This document shows positions 23,351-34,826 of a stretch of DNA of 64,000 bases, in pieces. The notes beneath the pieces are model-generated. The model saw only the letters and a program-made list of their open reading frames with translations. It was not told the DNA's origin and did not search any database. The stretch is from Blepharisma japonicum (Eukaryota > Ciliophora > Heterotrichea > Heterotrichida > Blepharismidae), in contig CATKHK010000046.1 of the NCBI GenBank assembly GCA_949751835.1, positions 186,001-250,000 of the forward strand. The letters are read 5' to 3'. The position numbers and the translations under genes were made by a program. Position 1 is the first letter of the stretch, and every line of letters starts with the position of its first letter.

Positions 23351-25150
23351 TTAAAGTGTGTCTTTTCTTTGAGAATAGTCGAGTTGATCATGGACAATTT
23401 TTTCCATGTGATTTTTTAGCTGTTCTCTATTTACTTCTTCTTTTCTCAGTGGAAACGCAAGAGTTTGAAGCTTGTGAAGGAGCTCTTCTATTTCTGCTGC
23501 ATTTTCGTCCATTTTGTCGATGATTTTTTGAGTATTTTCTTCAGTATCAATTAAAGGAGTTTTCGCTTCTCCGATGATCAATTTTTTAAATACCTCTTTA
23601 GATCTTCTTTCTGCTTAGCTTTTACCCTTAACTTCTTTGTCAATTTCTCTTACAGTCTGCCTTCTTTTTTTGATGAGTACTGAAGATGAAGGAGATGACG
23701 GAGTTCCAGCCTCTTTTTGCAAATCTTGCTCTTCATCAGACTCACCTTCCTTCTTCGGAGGTCTCTCTGAAAGCGAGCCAAATCCTGACTGTATAATTGC
23801 AATAAAAATATTATGGACACAGCTGCGTAAATATTACCAAATAAAGAATACAATAAAAGTATACATATAAAGCTGCCCTAAGAAGCTATTCACATCATAA
23901 GCTCCACTGAAAAACAAATAGACTGAGTCACCATTGATTAAAGCAAAAGCAGCGACCATTGATTGAGTTGTCGTTGTATAAACGCCTGATTTCCAAAATA
24001 AGCACATAGCTAAAAAGACATATGCCATGAATATTGGAAGAATTCCAACTAAATATGGGCCAAGTGTAGAAAAGCTTCGCTTTAATGTATTTATTATTGT
24101 ATAAGTTTTAGAAGTATGATCAAGATACTGAACAATCCCTACCCATGCACAAAATGTCCCAAGACCAATTAGAACATCATGAACCTTTAAAAATGTCCCA
24201 TCATCAATTACTGTGATAATTCCTGAAAAAAATTGGGTTATATTTCCGATAATATTAAATAAAATCCAAAAATTTGCAAGTTTAAGCTTATCATGAAAGC
24301 TCAAACTTTCCCAGGCATATCGAAAATCTGTAGGGCCTTGTCTAACTTTAGATATAATCATCACACGCTTCATGATATAGTACCATATAGATACCATAGA
24401 GATAATTGAAAGTAAAATTACAGAGAATCCAATTCATACGTATTTTTTCATAGGGTTGACTGCTTATTAATTACATATTTCACTCTTGCAAAAGCTTCTA
24501 TCTGTTGCCATAGAGACATCAATAGGTCCATGATTGGAATAATCATATTCTTGCCTAATAGTCCATAAATAGCAGGTTGAAGCTGTTGGGATTTGTGAAT
24601 TCAAATGATGGTAAAATGAAAAACTCAGCTCAAATCTCTTCACTTTTTTTAAAAAATCTTTTGTACTTTCTTTAGATGTAAATGGTCCGAGATATTGCGG
24701 AGTAAGCTTATATTCATGAGTATACCCATTGCTGTGTGCATTTTCGTAGTTTATATATTTCACCATCAGTTTTACAGGCTTTTTGTCTCCGTCATCTGTA
24801 TAGTCGTAAGAGTAATTATCAATGGTGAAGCTATTGATGTCGAAATATCGTGTGACTGTTTGGTCAACATAACTCATAAGTTCTTCAGGGCTAAATATAT
24901 TATATGAATTTGTTATGCTTGTATCGCTGCCCTGAACATTATCATTACAAAACAATTTATTCCACTGAAGGTATTGAGAATATGAATAGGTGGAATTTTC
25001 AAGGACGATCAATAAGGTTTGACATGTAGTCATAGCAACTAACAAAAAGTGAATTACAATTTTTCAGGGAAAAATCCCGTATTTTTCGTATTTTTCAATA
25101 GGTGGCATGTAAAGCCGCTCCTTAAGAGTCATATGCTCTTTAGAAGACAT
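23351..25150 (-). CDS. mucolipin (TRPML)-like cation channel, four exons
   Basis: This is a six-transmembrane, non-selective cation channel of the TRPML/polycystin superfamily, typically in endolysosomal membranes. The exons are 25150-24475, 24459-23838, 23822-23626 and 23610-23351. They total 1755 nt, exactly 584 residues, which is the usual TRPML length. The N-terminal PPIEKYEKYGIFPWKIVIHFLL leads into TM1 and a large luminal domain (about residues 55-210). The helices include KLANFWILFNIIGNITQF and CAWVGIVQYLDHTSKTYTII (compare WLGVIRYL in TRPML). The pore region is VAAFALINGDSVYLFF, closely like FSLINGDDMFSTF of mucolipins. The C-terminal tail after TM6 is acidic and Ser-rich, then a short coiled coil. 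All three introns are 15 nt and removing each restores phase. Confidence 0.9.
23611..23625 (-). other. 15-nt intron (third of the channel gene)
   Basis: Reads GTAAAAGCTAAGCAG. Retention gives TAA in frame. Removal joins EVK to ERRSKEVFKKLIIGEAK. Confidence 0.9.
23823..23837 (-). other. 15-nt intron (second of the channel gene)
   Basis: Reads GTAATATTTACGCAG. Removal joins the end of TM6 (IVFFI) to CCVHNIFIAIIQSGFGS. Retention gives TGG then TAA. Confidence 0.9.
24460..24474 (-). other. 15-nt intron (first of the channel gene)
   Basis: Reads GTAATTAATAAGCAG. Removal joins FCKSEI to FNPMKKYVWIGF, restoring the frame into the next transmembrane segment. Retention gives TAA. Confidence 0.92.
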
Positions 25151-25592
25151 TTTATTGAAAATTGCAACAAAATAAAGTGGTTCGCATTTATTATGAAATC
25201 AATAAAAATTTAAGCAACCTCTTTTACTATTTCTTATAGTTTATTAAATAAAAAATATAATTTTGATGAATTTAAGTTATTAATTTTTGAATAGTTAATT
25301 TAAATAATTTATTATAAAAATATAAACATTTTAATTTTTCTGCTAGTGATATAATGATTAATCATTTTTATCTGATTAGCTTAACGAATATAAATTTAAA
25401 AAGACATAAAGATTTCATTTAGCTTTTTCATTAAATTTAAATCAAACAATAGCTATAGTATGTGATTTAAATAATAATAACAATAATAATTTTATGCTGA
25501 ACTTTAATTTTGATTACTTATGCTTTATAAAAGACTAAAACACTTTCTCTCCTTAACTCCCTTGATTTTTTAAAAATAGCTATAATTGATAA
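25151..25592. other. divergent intergenic region
   Basis: This region of about 440 bp, very AT-rich, lies between the divergently transcribed channel and SET genes and should hold both promoters. An AAT/AAC low-complexity run lies near 25470-25492. No known motif is recognised. Confidence 0.6.
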
Positions 25593-26909
25593 ATGAATTA
25601 TTTTTGCTTTTTATTAGTATCTGCAATAGCCTATATTATTCCCAATACTTTCACACAAAAAGATTGAGAAATAATTCTCTACACTTTTCAAGAGCTTGCT
25701 CCAGATCTCGAGATAAGCCAGTGCGGGAACAAATTTTGCGTAAAGGCGGAAAGAGATATATCAGCAGGAGAGCTCTTACTAGGCCTCCCCTTTAAATATG
25801 TTATATCTCCATTTGATTATAATCCGCTTATTCATATCAACGCAACAGTTGAAGATGCTTTGGCCCTATATATCCTACACGAGAAATTCAGCGGAAATAG
25901 AGGGAATTTCATTAATGCCTATATCCATTCGTTGCCAACAGAAACTTACTTACCCTTAAATTGGACTTCACAGCAGCATGAATTGTACCAAAATCTCAGC
26001 TTAAGACGATGGCCAGTCCAAAACTCTGATGAGTACTTGAAGAGATGCGAAGTTTTCACTGAAATGTTCAAATCTGCTAAAAGTGCCTTACCAAGTGATT
26101 TATTTGAATGCGAAGCTTGGAAATGGGCATATTCCATTAAATCCATGAGAACTTTTAAAACTCACATAAGAGAACTCCAAGCATTTGGCAGAGGGGGAAA
26201 ATCCAAAGAAAACGGAGTTGTACGGATCTTTCTTCCTGGAATTGATTTTATAGGATATGATAAGAAACGACTTGGAGATCAGAGTGTAGAATTTTTTGTG
26301 AATTTTAATAAATATCCTGAATCAATGAATTTATTTGCGATGAGAAATTTTTATGAAGATTATGAAGTTTATAACTATTATGGAGCAAAATCAAATTTCG
26401 ATATGATGAATGAGTTAGGAGTTGTTTTCGAGAGAAATCCAAATGATATTTTTGTCATCAGCATAAACAACACTGAAAATTGTTTAGGGAGTAATTCTGA
26501 TGACGCCTGTCATTATCAGCTTGGTGTAAAAGAAATAAATTGGAACTTATTTATGTATTTAGTTAGTGCCAATGACAATTTTGGTTCAGATTTAAATAGA
26601 TATAAGTCTATTGCAACTTATTTCAATATAAAGACTGAGCATGCTGAATTTCCGAAAGAAGATGAAGAGATTATACTAAGTTTTGAAAAAGCTATGAAAA
26701 CATACCATTTGATTTTAAGCCAAACTTATGCCAATTTTAATGCTATCAGCTGAAGGGAATTAAGAAGAAAATCATCAGAATATACGCAACCTGCTGAAAA
26801 ACTAATATGGGATTATAGTGTTTCAGAAAGAGCTTCATTTTTTGAGCATTTTAAAAACTACGATAGATCTTATTTATTCTATCTACTAGGGAGCTTAAAA
26901 TTATTTTAA
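25593..26909 (+). CDS. SET-domain protein, SETD3/Rubisco-LSMT-like
   Basis: This encodes 438 residues with TGA as Trp in QKDWEII and AISWRELRR. The family comprises SAM-dependent methyltransferases that modify lysine or histidine on non-histone proteins. Support comes from the N-terminal SET half (LEISQCGNKFCVKAERDISAGELLLGLPFKYVIS), the inserted helical region, and the C-terminal SET signature with YNYYGAKSNFDMMNELGVVFERNPND, which matches the YGxxSN...GF...N..D pattern of SETD3-like enzymes. The start (ATG at 25593) gives MNYFCFLLVSAIAYIIPNTFT, which looks like a signal peptide or membrane anchor. That is atypical for SET enzymes, which are cytosolic, nuclear or plastid. No later ATG precedes the SET half, so the hydrophobic start belongs to the protein. 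The substrate is unknown. Confidence 0.82.
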
Positions 26910-26988
26910 TTTAAAGATAGTTTAAGACTAGATTAACTTAAATAAAGAATATGCATGGTATCATAATAAGAAAAATGATTTAACATAA

Positions 26989-29451
26989 TTACCGACAAGT
27001 CTTAGGAGGAGACCAAACTCCTTCAAAATCCATCTTATGCCTCCGCTCTTCATTTCGTAGCTTTAGCTGTCTATATTTTCTTGAAGTGATTATTTGGTCA
27101 ATTTCTTGAGAATGCAGACTTGGATCGCATTTATAAAATACTGTACTTTTTCTATTTAGATAAAGATCGATTGGATCATCAGGAATCGGAGCATAACTTC
27201 TTGAAGTCATTGGTTCTGAATATCTGACTTGGCTTGGTTCTGAGTATCTAATTTCACCAGATTTATTTTGCTCTTCTTTAAGCTCTCTAATCTTGCTTTT
27301 TAATTCGATATTTTCAAATTTTAGTTCTTTATATTGATTTGCCCAATACTCATTTACTTTATTAAGCCTCTCTGATTCTTGAGTTTGATATTGAATCATT
27401 TTCTCTATTTGATTTTTCAATTTATTATGCTCAGCTAAAGTTTCGCTAAGACTGATGTCAGTAAATGTATATTGGTCACAAGTTGAAGTTTTTTTATGGA
27501 AAGAAAAATCTAAATCTGTCTGTGTTGATTTTATAGAAGTCATAGAATCGTCTGTTTGGATTCCGGTATTAGATGGTTTCTCTTCATTTGTTTGAGTAAA
27601 AGTTGAATGTGAAAGAGAATTGTCTGTCTGACATGAAATTGAAATAAAGTGCTTGGATCTTTCGGTTATTGAAATTTTTAGGTCACTAAGTGTTAGCTTT
27701 GAATCAATTTTAACAGATGATACAGAATTTTGATCGGCATATGTATTTTGAGGTGTAAATGGTAAAGACTCAGCTTTTTGATACATGTCTCTATGGAATT
27801 CATTTTCATAATCAGGTCTTTCTGGACTTTTTATCCTAGGCTCATGCTGCTCTTGATGCTTAAAAATATCAGGAGGTGCGATTTGAAGAACTGGGACAGT
27901 TTGATGATTTTCTGCTATAATTTCTTCAATAATTTCTTTATGCTTCTCAAAAGTGAAAGAATTTTCTTTGAAACTTGGGGATCTTTTAGGAGGTCTTTTT
28001 TGATATATTGCCTCTTCAACGCTCTGATCAATTTTTATTTTTGGTTTTCTCGGCTTCCTTGGCATTTCTATACTTTCTGGGCATTTTTTTCATTCAAAAT
28101 TCTTCATCCTGCTTTGAATTTGACATAAATCACTCAAAATTAACGTTTTCGGGAGTATCAATCCTTTACTAATGGTCTTTTTTGAATGATACATTTTTTC
28201 AAAAGACATTTGTAGCTCTCCTTTCCATTTAAGTAATTCTGTATTAATTCACTTAAGTTCTCCAAGTTCACCATTATCAACTAGTGCGCCAACCCATGCT
28301 CCCTGAACGATTTTTGCCGTATAGGTCAGCAGTTGGATGGAATTCAAATCCACACGCTCAACTATTCCTACAAGGGCTGGATTAAAAATATAAGGTGCTA
28401 ATAGCCTAACTATTAATAGTCCATTCATTTCATTTCAATAATCATCCCTTCCTTTAATTTCTTTTATAATTTCACAGATTTCGCAGATATATTTACATAA
28501 TCATGGACTAATTGTATTTAGGTGCTCCAATGTATAGTTCAAAGAAGAAATTAAATCATAAACGCATGCTTTATATTGCTCAGTTTTAATAAATGTGGAA
28601 ATATCAAATTTGGATGTTGTAAGTAGCTGGATTAAAGTTCTTACATTAGAGGCTACGCTGCTTTCTATAAATGATGAAGCATGCATAGCAGTAAAAACGT
28701 GTGGGATTAAGGCTAATTTATCATTTTGTATGTTTCTAAACGCATAATTTTTTGCATCTAATGAACCTATTGAAGAAATTAAATATCTCTTCGTTAAATT
28801 CATAAGGGAAGTCCATCCTTCTCCTTTGACAGCTGTATAGATCATTTTTTTATAAGGATCCTTATTTGGCTCGGTATTTCTATATGAATATTCAAAAATT
28901 CTTAATAAATTTGTTACTATCGCTTCTGTTCCTTTATCTCTAAGATACAATGCTATCATTTCATCTTCTTCTATTAAAGTAAAATGAGTATCTTTAAGAT
29001 ACAAGGTTTCTTCTCCTTTGCTATTGACCGATGATAAAAGAATTGGACTTAACCTATTTTCTATTTTATAATTCAATTTCCATTCAAAAAGGGTTCATAA
29101 GAGTTGATTTTCCCAGTCTTTTCAGTTTCTTGACAAATTTCTTTCCATTACACCTATCCCATCATCGAGGATTTTCCCAAGAAACAATACATCTGAGGAT
29201 CCTTTTGAATTCTTCCGAAAATTCAGCACTATTGTGTTTATTATATGGAGGGTTATGATTGCCGCGCATTCTTTTTCTGTTTCTAATGATCCTATTAGGA
29301 GTGGAATAAATAAATCTTTGGAATCGGGATTATTGATCACTATCGCAGTTAACTTATTAAGAGCTGATATATCAATCAGATATTTATCAGATCTTGATGT
29401 TAAATAGCGCAACCAGATTTGGAAGTCTTGTTGGATACTTGCTTCATGCAT
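26989..29451 (-). CDS. RasGAP-domain-like protein with coiled-coil tail
   Basis: This 820-residue frame is continuous with numerous TGA=Trp codons. Residues of about 130-420 are all-helical and resemble a Ras GTPase-activating domain. LYLRDKGTEAIVTNLLRIF occupies the place of the arginine-finger segment (usually LFRxNSLxTK). GLLIVRLLAPYIFNPALVGI with TYTAKIVQG corresponds to the FLRFxxPAIxxP...SKxLQ block. From MPRKPRKPKIKI on, the protein is basic, then low-complexity with repeated TQT/QTD motifs, then a coiled coil (LAEHNKLKNQIEKMI ... ELKSKIRELKEEQNK), and it ends in KTCR. The finger loop is not canonical, so GAP activity is uncertain. It could act as a scaffold with a degenerate RasGAP fold. 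The start is the ATG of MHEASIQQDFQIWLRYL. Confidence 0.6.
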
Positions 29452-29853
29452 TGAATTTTATGAAGATAAATGGTTTTTATTATCTTAAAACTTCAGTAAT
29501 GGACATGAAAAGAGATAAAATGTGCTGGATAAATAATTTTTAGACTCTAAAATATCAAAATACATCAGATTAGTAGTCAAAATTCATGATTAGATAGCTT
29601 AAAGTGATTCAAACTTAATATAAAGGTCAGGGCAATAATTTTAAACATGAAGAAATAAAACAAAGAATTTCGAATTTATTATTATGACATTAAATTGATA
29701 TTAGTTTCTCTGGTTAGGCTTCTTCATTGACTTATTCTTGAAGCGCTGCATGTATGCATTTATTAATTTATTTGGGTACATTACTACTGATTAACATCAA
29801 AAATTGCTTAGAAGATACAAAAACTGTTTGAAATATAAATATTTTATTTACAA
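29452..29853. other. intergenic
   Basis: AT-rich; no gene is seen. Confidence 0.55.
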
Positions 29854-30468
29854 TTACATTGATTTCAAAAGATTTTCAGTTTTTACATACACTTCCCACA
29901 GCTCTGCATTGTTTATTCCTACAATCTTCGGTTTTTCTCGAATTGAAGCTATTTTTGCTATTATCATTTCCTTTTCAAAATCTTCTATCAGTCCTTTTGC
30001 TAAAATTTCATTCAAACTTTCATATAGTTTTTCATACTCTCTTATTTTCGATTTATAGACTTCTTTTTCTTTATTGATACTTTCAATCCTCTTTTTTATT
30101 ACTTCAATGCTTTTTTGATTATTTGACTTCGCGTTTGTCAGTATATCAAAATTTCCTTTAGCTTCTTGAAATTTTGAAATTTGTGGAATAAATCTGGTTT
30201 TTTCTTCATCGGGTTTTGAATCTTTACGTTTGCTTGGCTTGGGGTTTTTAGGCTTAAAAAACGAGCCTTTTATCCGTTGAGTTTTTGTTAGATTTTGTAG
30301 AGATAAAGTTTCAAAAAACTTTGGTTTTGCTGTCATTGGGAATATTGGAGTTAGAAGCTTGGTTGATAACTCTTCATCAATTAATTGAATTGACATTCTT
30401 TTGCGATGATGGGGCTTTAAATGCGATAAAGAATTGTCTCTAAATGCAGATGATGGGCGTGCTGACAT
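29854..30468 (-). CDS. small basic coiled-coil protein, unknown
   Basis: This 204-residue protein has an N-terminal half that is Ser/Lys/Pro-rich and basic (MSARPSSAFRDNSLSHLKPH, SFFKPKNPKPSKRK). The C-terminal half has a helical Lys/Glu-rich segment (KKRIESINKEKEVYKSKIREYEKLYE) likely to form a coiled coil. There is no catalytic motif. The composition is typical of ciliate cytoskeletal or basal-body-associated proteins, but this is only an impression. No intron is needed and TAA ends the frame. Confidence 0.7.
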   Translation of the reverse strand: MSARPSSAFRDNSLSHLKPHHRKRMSIQLIDEELSTKLLTPIFPMTAKPKFFETLSLQNLTKTQRIKGSFFKPKNPKPSKRKDSKPDEEKTRFIPQISKFQEAKGNFDILTNAKSNNQKSIEVIKKRIESINKEKEVYKSKIREYEKLYESLNEILAKGLIEDFEKEMIIAKIASIREKPKIVGINNAELWEVYVKTENLLKSM

Positions 30469-30922
30469 ATTTTATTCAACGTCTTAAAAATTATATGGAA
30501 GTTTTATCCATTATTATTTTAGTAAGGAGATTAGGACTATATTAATTAAGCGTAATAAATTAAGAATTAATCGTGGTAAACTTAAAATAGTAAATAAAGT
30601 TTAAAGTTTTTTAAAATTATCATCCATATATTATAAGGTAATATCTTCAAATGAAATGGAAAAATAAATTGCAAAAACAACAAAAATGGTAAAATAATAA
30701 GAGAAAATACATAAGTGAATTTGATAATTTCAAGAATTAGTGTTTCTACGAATAGTCTTTAATAAATATAAACTTAAAAATGAAAAGTAGTTTTAATGAG
30801 AATTTTTTTTTCTAATATAGCTTAGATGCAAATTTTATAGATAAAAACGAGAATTTTAGGAATAAGGCTCTATTTTTGGAATATATTTAATAAATAATCT
30901 AAATGATAATCTAGATTTATAA
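30469..30922. other. divergent intergenic region
   Basis: An AT-rich spacer between divergently oriented genes that should hold both promoters. Nothing recognisable is seen. Confidence 0.55.
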
Positions 30923-31936
30923 ATGAAAAAATCTAGGTCACAAGTAAGAAGATCAACTTGCAGTATTTCGCATGTTCTGCATAAAATAGATACTTTAGAG
31001 TCAAAAACAAAGCGAGTTTTATATGCTTTGGGGTATAGAAGCAGTGAAATTTCGAAGACTTTTCGGCAAATGATAACGGTGTGTAATTCTGTATCAATTG
31101 TATTTCTTCAATTTGATTTATTGCATGAAGCTCTGTACGTTCTTCAAAAAGCTGTGCAAACTGATACTTGCATGTTTTTTGAAGGAGAATTTGAAGACAG
31201 GACATGGCAGAGCAGGCCATTAATATATTGCAACTTGGGATATTTACTTCTAAGAGTTAAAGATTATACAGGCAGTTTAAAATTTTTATATGACGCAGAA
31301 AGCCTATTGATTGAAATAAAGCAAATGTCAAACGTCGGGCAAGAAGCTAACTTAGGTGACATGGCCTTATCACATGCTGCTATAACATTTCTTGTTCTTT
31401 GTAGCATTCAAAGATATGAGCAAGCAGAAAAATATTTAGAATCTGCAACCGAACAGCTAAATTTAATTATTAGAGGTGATCGGCAAAGCAGGATAAATCG
31501 AGCAGGTTGCTCAAACTTATATTGCCTTTTCACATTGGCTATTGAGATTATCCAGCTTACTCATGGTGAAGACCTTGCTGCTGCTTTATCAAGATGCAAA
31601 AGTACATTAAAACAAATAAAAGAAGAAAAATCAGCATCAACAGCTTTACTAGAAAAATTTGTAAAATCTGGGAGCTATGATGAAGGAATCAATATTTTAC
31701 TATCAGACGAATACAGAAGCATAATGTTTATCACTACATTTTTCCCTTTTATTGCCCCAAGAACTCCTGTAATTAATTTTTCAGAACTTTCACGAGCACA
31801 AGAGAAAGCCAGGGCAAATCCACTTACAAAAAGAGAAATGGCAAGTATAATAAGCGCTACAGCTCGCCATGAAGGACAAGATAATTATGCATTAATTATG
31901 AAAGATGCTTTAGCTAACGCTAAAAAAACAATATAA
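30923..31936 (+). CDS. TPR-like helical repeat protein
   Basis: This 337-residue protein has repeating helix pairs of the tetratricopeptide type: ALYVLQKAVQTDTCMFFEG, PLIYCNLGYLLLRVKDYTGSLKFLYDAESLL, then ALSHAAITFLVLCSIQRYEQAEKYLESATEQL. The N-terminus MKKSRSQVRRST is basic. No enzyme motif is present. It is probably a protein-interaction scaffold. It lies only about 50 bp upstream of the next plus-strand gene, so it has a very short 3' region. Confidence 0.75.
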   Translation: MKKSRSQVRRSTCSISHVLHKIDTLESKTKRVLYALGYRSSEISKTFRQMITVCNSVSIVFLQFDLLHEALYVLQKAVQTDTCMFFEGEFEDRTWQSRPLIYCNLGYLLLRVKDYTGSLKFLYDAESLLIEIKQMSNVGQEANLGDMALSHAAITFLVLCSIQRYEQAEKYLESATEQLNLIIRGDRQSRINRAGCSNLYCLFTLAIEIIQLTHGEDLAAALSRCKSTLKQIKEEKSASTALLEKFVKSGSYDEGINILLSDEYRSIMFITTFFPFIAPRTPVINFSELSRAQEKARANPLTKREMASIISATARHEGQDNYALIMKDALANAKKTI

Positions 31937-31985
31937 TTATTATGTAATTTTCCAGTTAAATAAACCAATTAATTTAACAATTCTA

Positions 31986-33332
31986 ATGGATTATTTACTT
32001 TCACCAAAACTTGAGTTTTGTGCTGTAGGAAAATCAAATATTTCAAGGTCAAGATTTAATTGTGCGCAAACTGATTATTTTAATCCTTTGACACATAAAG
32101 TAAAGCTTGCACTTGAACAACTTTATGGAAATTTGCAAACAGCTTGAACTTATCTTAAACATTGGCTACCTGAAGAGCTGAGTATCAGTGATATTGAAGT
32201 ACTTCTTGATTTTCTAAAAATAAATAGCACTGAAAACGACCTAAAATCACTATTAGGACCAAATTTTAAAAAAACAATTTCATTTGATTCCTTTCAAAAA
32301 CTTTTTGCATCAGAGGACTTCAAAGGCCAAGGTTTGTTAATAACCGAAACAGACACAAATAAAAATTCTAATGCTATCATCAAGTTAATCACCCATTTAA
32401 AAGGAAAATTCGAAAACATGAGGGAAATGTCCACATCAATTTTTGGCAGCCATATGTTTTTGTCAATCCATGAGTTTTTTAAAGTGTGTGAAGTGCTTCA
32501 TATTGATTTTGACATGATAGAAAAAACTGAGCTTCAAAACTTGCTTGACCCTGGAGAATTGGGAATTGTTGAAAAAGATTTATTAATGATTTTATTTAAG
32601 AAATATGAAAGCAGTGAAGAAGCTGCTCATTTAAACCCAGTAGATGAAGAATTTAAAGAAAAAATTAAAAAAGCGTTCCCTAATTTTGAATCTGCCTTTA
32701 TATGAGCAACTTCAGGGAGAAAAATAAATTATTTTCAACTGCAGAATTTATTTGATTATTTAGGGATCCCTTATAATGAATATACCCTTAAAACTTTTTT
32801 AAAGAAACATTCATCTACTGGAAATTTGAAAATTCAAGATCTAAAGAAAATTTGGGAAGGATCTGGACTCTGCTCAAGATCGCATTGCCGCTCTCCTGCA
32901 AAGCAATTTACTGATTATTGTAATATTCATAGCCGAAATTTTAGTGAAAGAGGTAAAATGGCTATTGGGAAATTGCTGAAGGAAAGTGATCATATGAAAT
33001 CGAAGAAAATTGTCAAATCTTTAGATAAGCTGAGAGTAAAATCAGGATTTAAATTAAGTGTTGGGGAGCTCAAATATAATCTTTCACCTTTTGTCAAGTC
33101 AAAAGCAGATTTATTTGTACATGACTGAAAAGGAATTATTGAATATTTGAAAACGTCTCGAAATACGTCACCTAAAAGAATTTTAGTGAAGCCAATTGAA
33201 AAAAGGCATCATTCATTGACACCAATACCAAAAGCAGGAGGATTTCACCCAAGTCCAATAAAACAAAATAAATCACAAATTGCAGAAGGGACTTTACCTT
33301 CAATATCTGTAAACGCATCTGTAAGTAATTAA
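31986..33332 (+). CDS. hypothetical protein with helical repeats and a Cys/His cluster
   Basis: This encodes 448 residues, read with TGA as Trp in LQTAWTYLKHW, FIWATSGRK and HDWKGIIEY. I do not recognise the family. The first 300 residues contain helix-loop-helix segments reminiscent of degenerate EF-hands (PEELSISDIEVLLDFLKI, GRKINYFQLQNLFDYLGI, GNLKIQDLKKIWEG) but lack the acidic Ca ligands. At about residues 295-320 a cluster CSRSHCRSPAKQFTDYCNIH has spacing that could bind zinc. The C-terminal 100 residues are basic and disordered. The start is the first ATG after a TAA in frame. Confidence 0.75.
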
Positions 33333-33581
33333 ATTATTATTTAAATAAATATTAATTTAGAAAAATTTGTAATTTTCATTATTTAAATATAATAATAAAT
33401 TTTTAATAAATAGCATTTTTAACAAGGAGGCAAGATGATTTTTATCAATCTCGATAATTAAGAAAATTAATTTTTGAAATTTTACATAAATTAATCACTT
33501 TTCTTTATATAATTAAATTTGAATGAGTTCATTAATTTCGCACTAAATTCACCAAATACTAATTTTAAATTGTTATAATTT

Positions 33582-34571
33582 ATGGTCTCCAATCCTTCTG
33601 ATTTAAACATAGACAGCATTATTGATAAGCTTTTAGAAGTAAGAGGTTCGAGACCAGGAAAGCAAGTAAATCTTACAGAGCAAGAAGTCAGAGGATTATG
33701 CATCAGATCTCGAGAAGTTTTTATGTCACAGCCTATTTTATTAGAGCTTGAAGCACCTTTGAAAATCTGTGGAGACATTCACGGGCAATATTATGATTTG
33801 CTTCGATTATTTGAATACGGTGGATTCCCTCCTGAATCCAATTATCTTTTTCTTGGAGATTATGTTGATAGAGGTAAACAAAGCCTAGAAACAATTTGCC
33901 TGCTACTTGCTTACAAAATAAAATACCCAGAAAATTTCTTTTTACTTCGTGGAAACCACGAATGTGCATCAATAAATCGAATTTACGGGTTTTATGATGA
34001 ATGCAAAAGGAGATACAACATAAAGCTATGAAAAACCTTTACAGACTGCTTTAACTGTATGCCAGTTGCAGGACTTATTGATGATAAAATATTTTGTATG
34101 CATGGAGGCTTGTCTCCAGACCTTACGAATATGGAACAAGTAAGACGAATTATGAGACCAATTGACGTCCCTGATACTGGACTTCTATGTGATTTATTAT
34201 GGAGTGACCCTGATAAAGAAGCACAAGGCTGGGGAGAAAATGAAAGAGGAGTGTCATTTACATTTGGCGCTGAAATTGTTAATCAATTTTTGAAAAGGCA
34301 AGATTTAGATTTAATTTGTAGAGCTCACCAAGTTGTGGAAGATGGCTACGAATTTTTTGCAAAAAGACAGCTAGTTACACTATTTTCGGCACCAAATTAT
34401 TGTGGAGAGTTTGATAATGCAGGAGCAATGATGAGTATCGATGAAAGTTTGATGTGCAGCTTTCAAATTTTGAAGCCAGCTGAAAAAAAATTGGGAGCAC
34501 TTGCTGGAATGACAGCTGGAAGACCTTATACTCCTCCAAGAGCAAAAATACCACAAAAGAGTTTTACTTAA
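33582..34571 (+). CDS. protein phosphatase 1 catalytic subunit (PP1c)
   Basis: This 329-residue metallophosphatase removes phosphate from Ser/Thr. All PPP motifs are present: [26 protein letters not shown] and the [13 protein letters not shown] and [16 protein letters not shown] blocks. The hydrophobic and acidic docking surface ([16 protein letters not shown]) matches PP1 rather than PP2A or calcineurin. The TGA at 34029-34031 falls exactly on the near-invariant Trp of [17 protein letters not shown], giving the best single proof of the code. One small oddity is [10 protein letters not shown], where most PP1 enzymes have CCHGG. The C-terminus ends in a basic TPPRAKIPQ tail like the PP1 TPPR site. 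Confidence 0.97.
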
Positions 34572-34826
34572 ATAATAAACTAACATACAAGCTAAAATTC
34601 AAAATAACTACAAAAATAATTTTTTTTAATTTTATATCTTTTGTTTAAGTCTATATCACATATTAATCTTAACTAGCAATCACTAATGCTTTGGGTAATT
34701 TTGCATTTCACTTTTGCAATAAGTTTAAATAGCACATTATTGCTGTAGAAATAAAATGCACTTACGATTAATTTAAGAATCTAATTTTTATTGGTAAATT
34801 TTTGGATATAAATATTATAAATTTGA

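Noticed and set aside
23351-23581. Separate small gene downstream of the channel
   Set aside because: Splicing the third 15-nt intron puts it in frame with the channel, making it the last exon.
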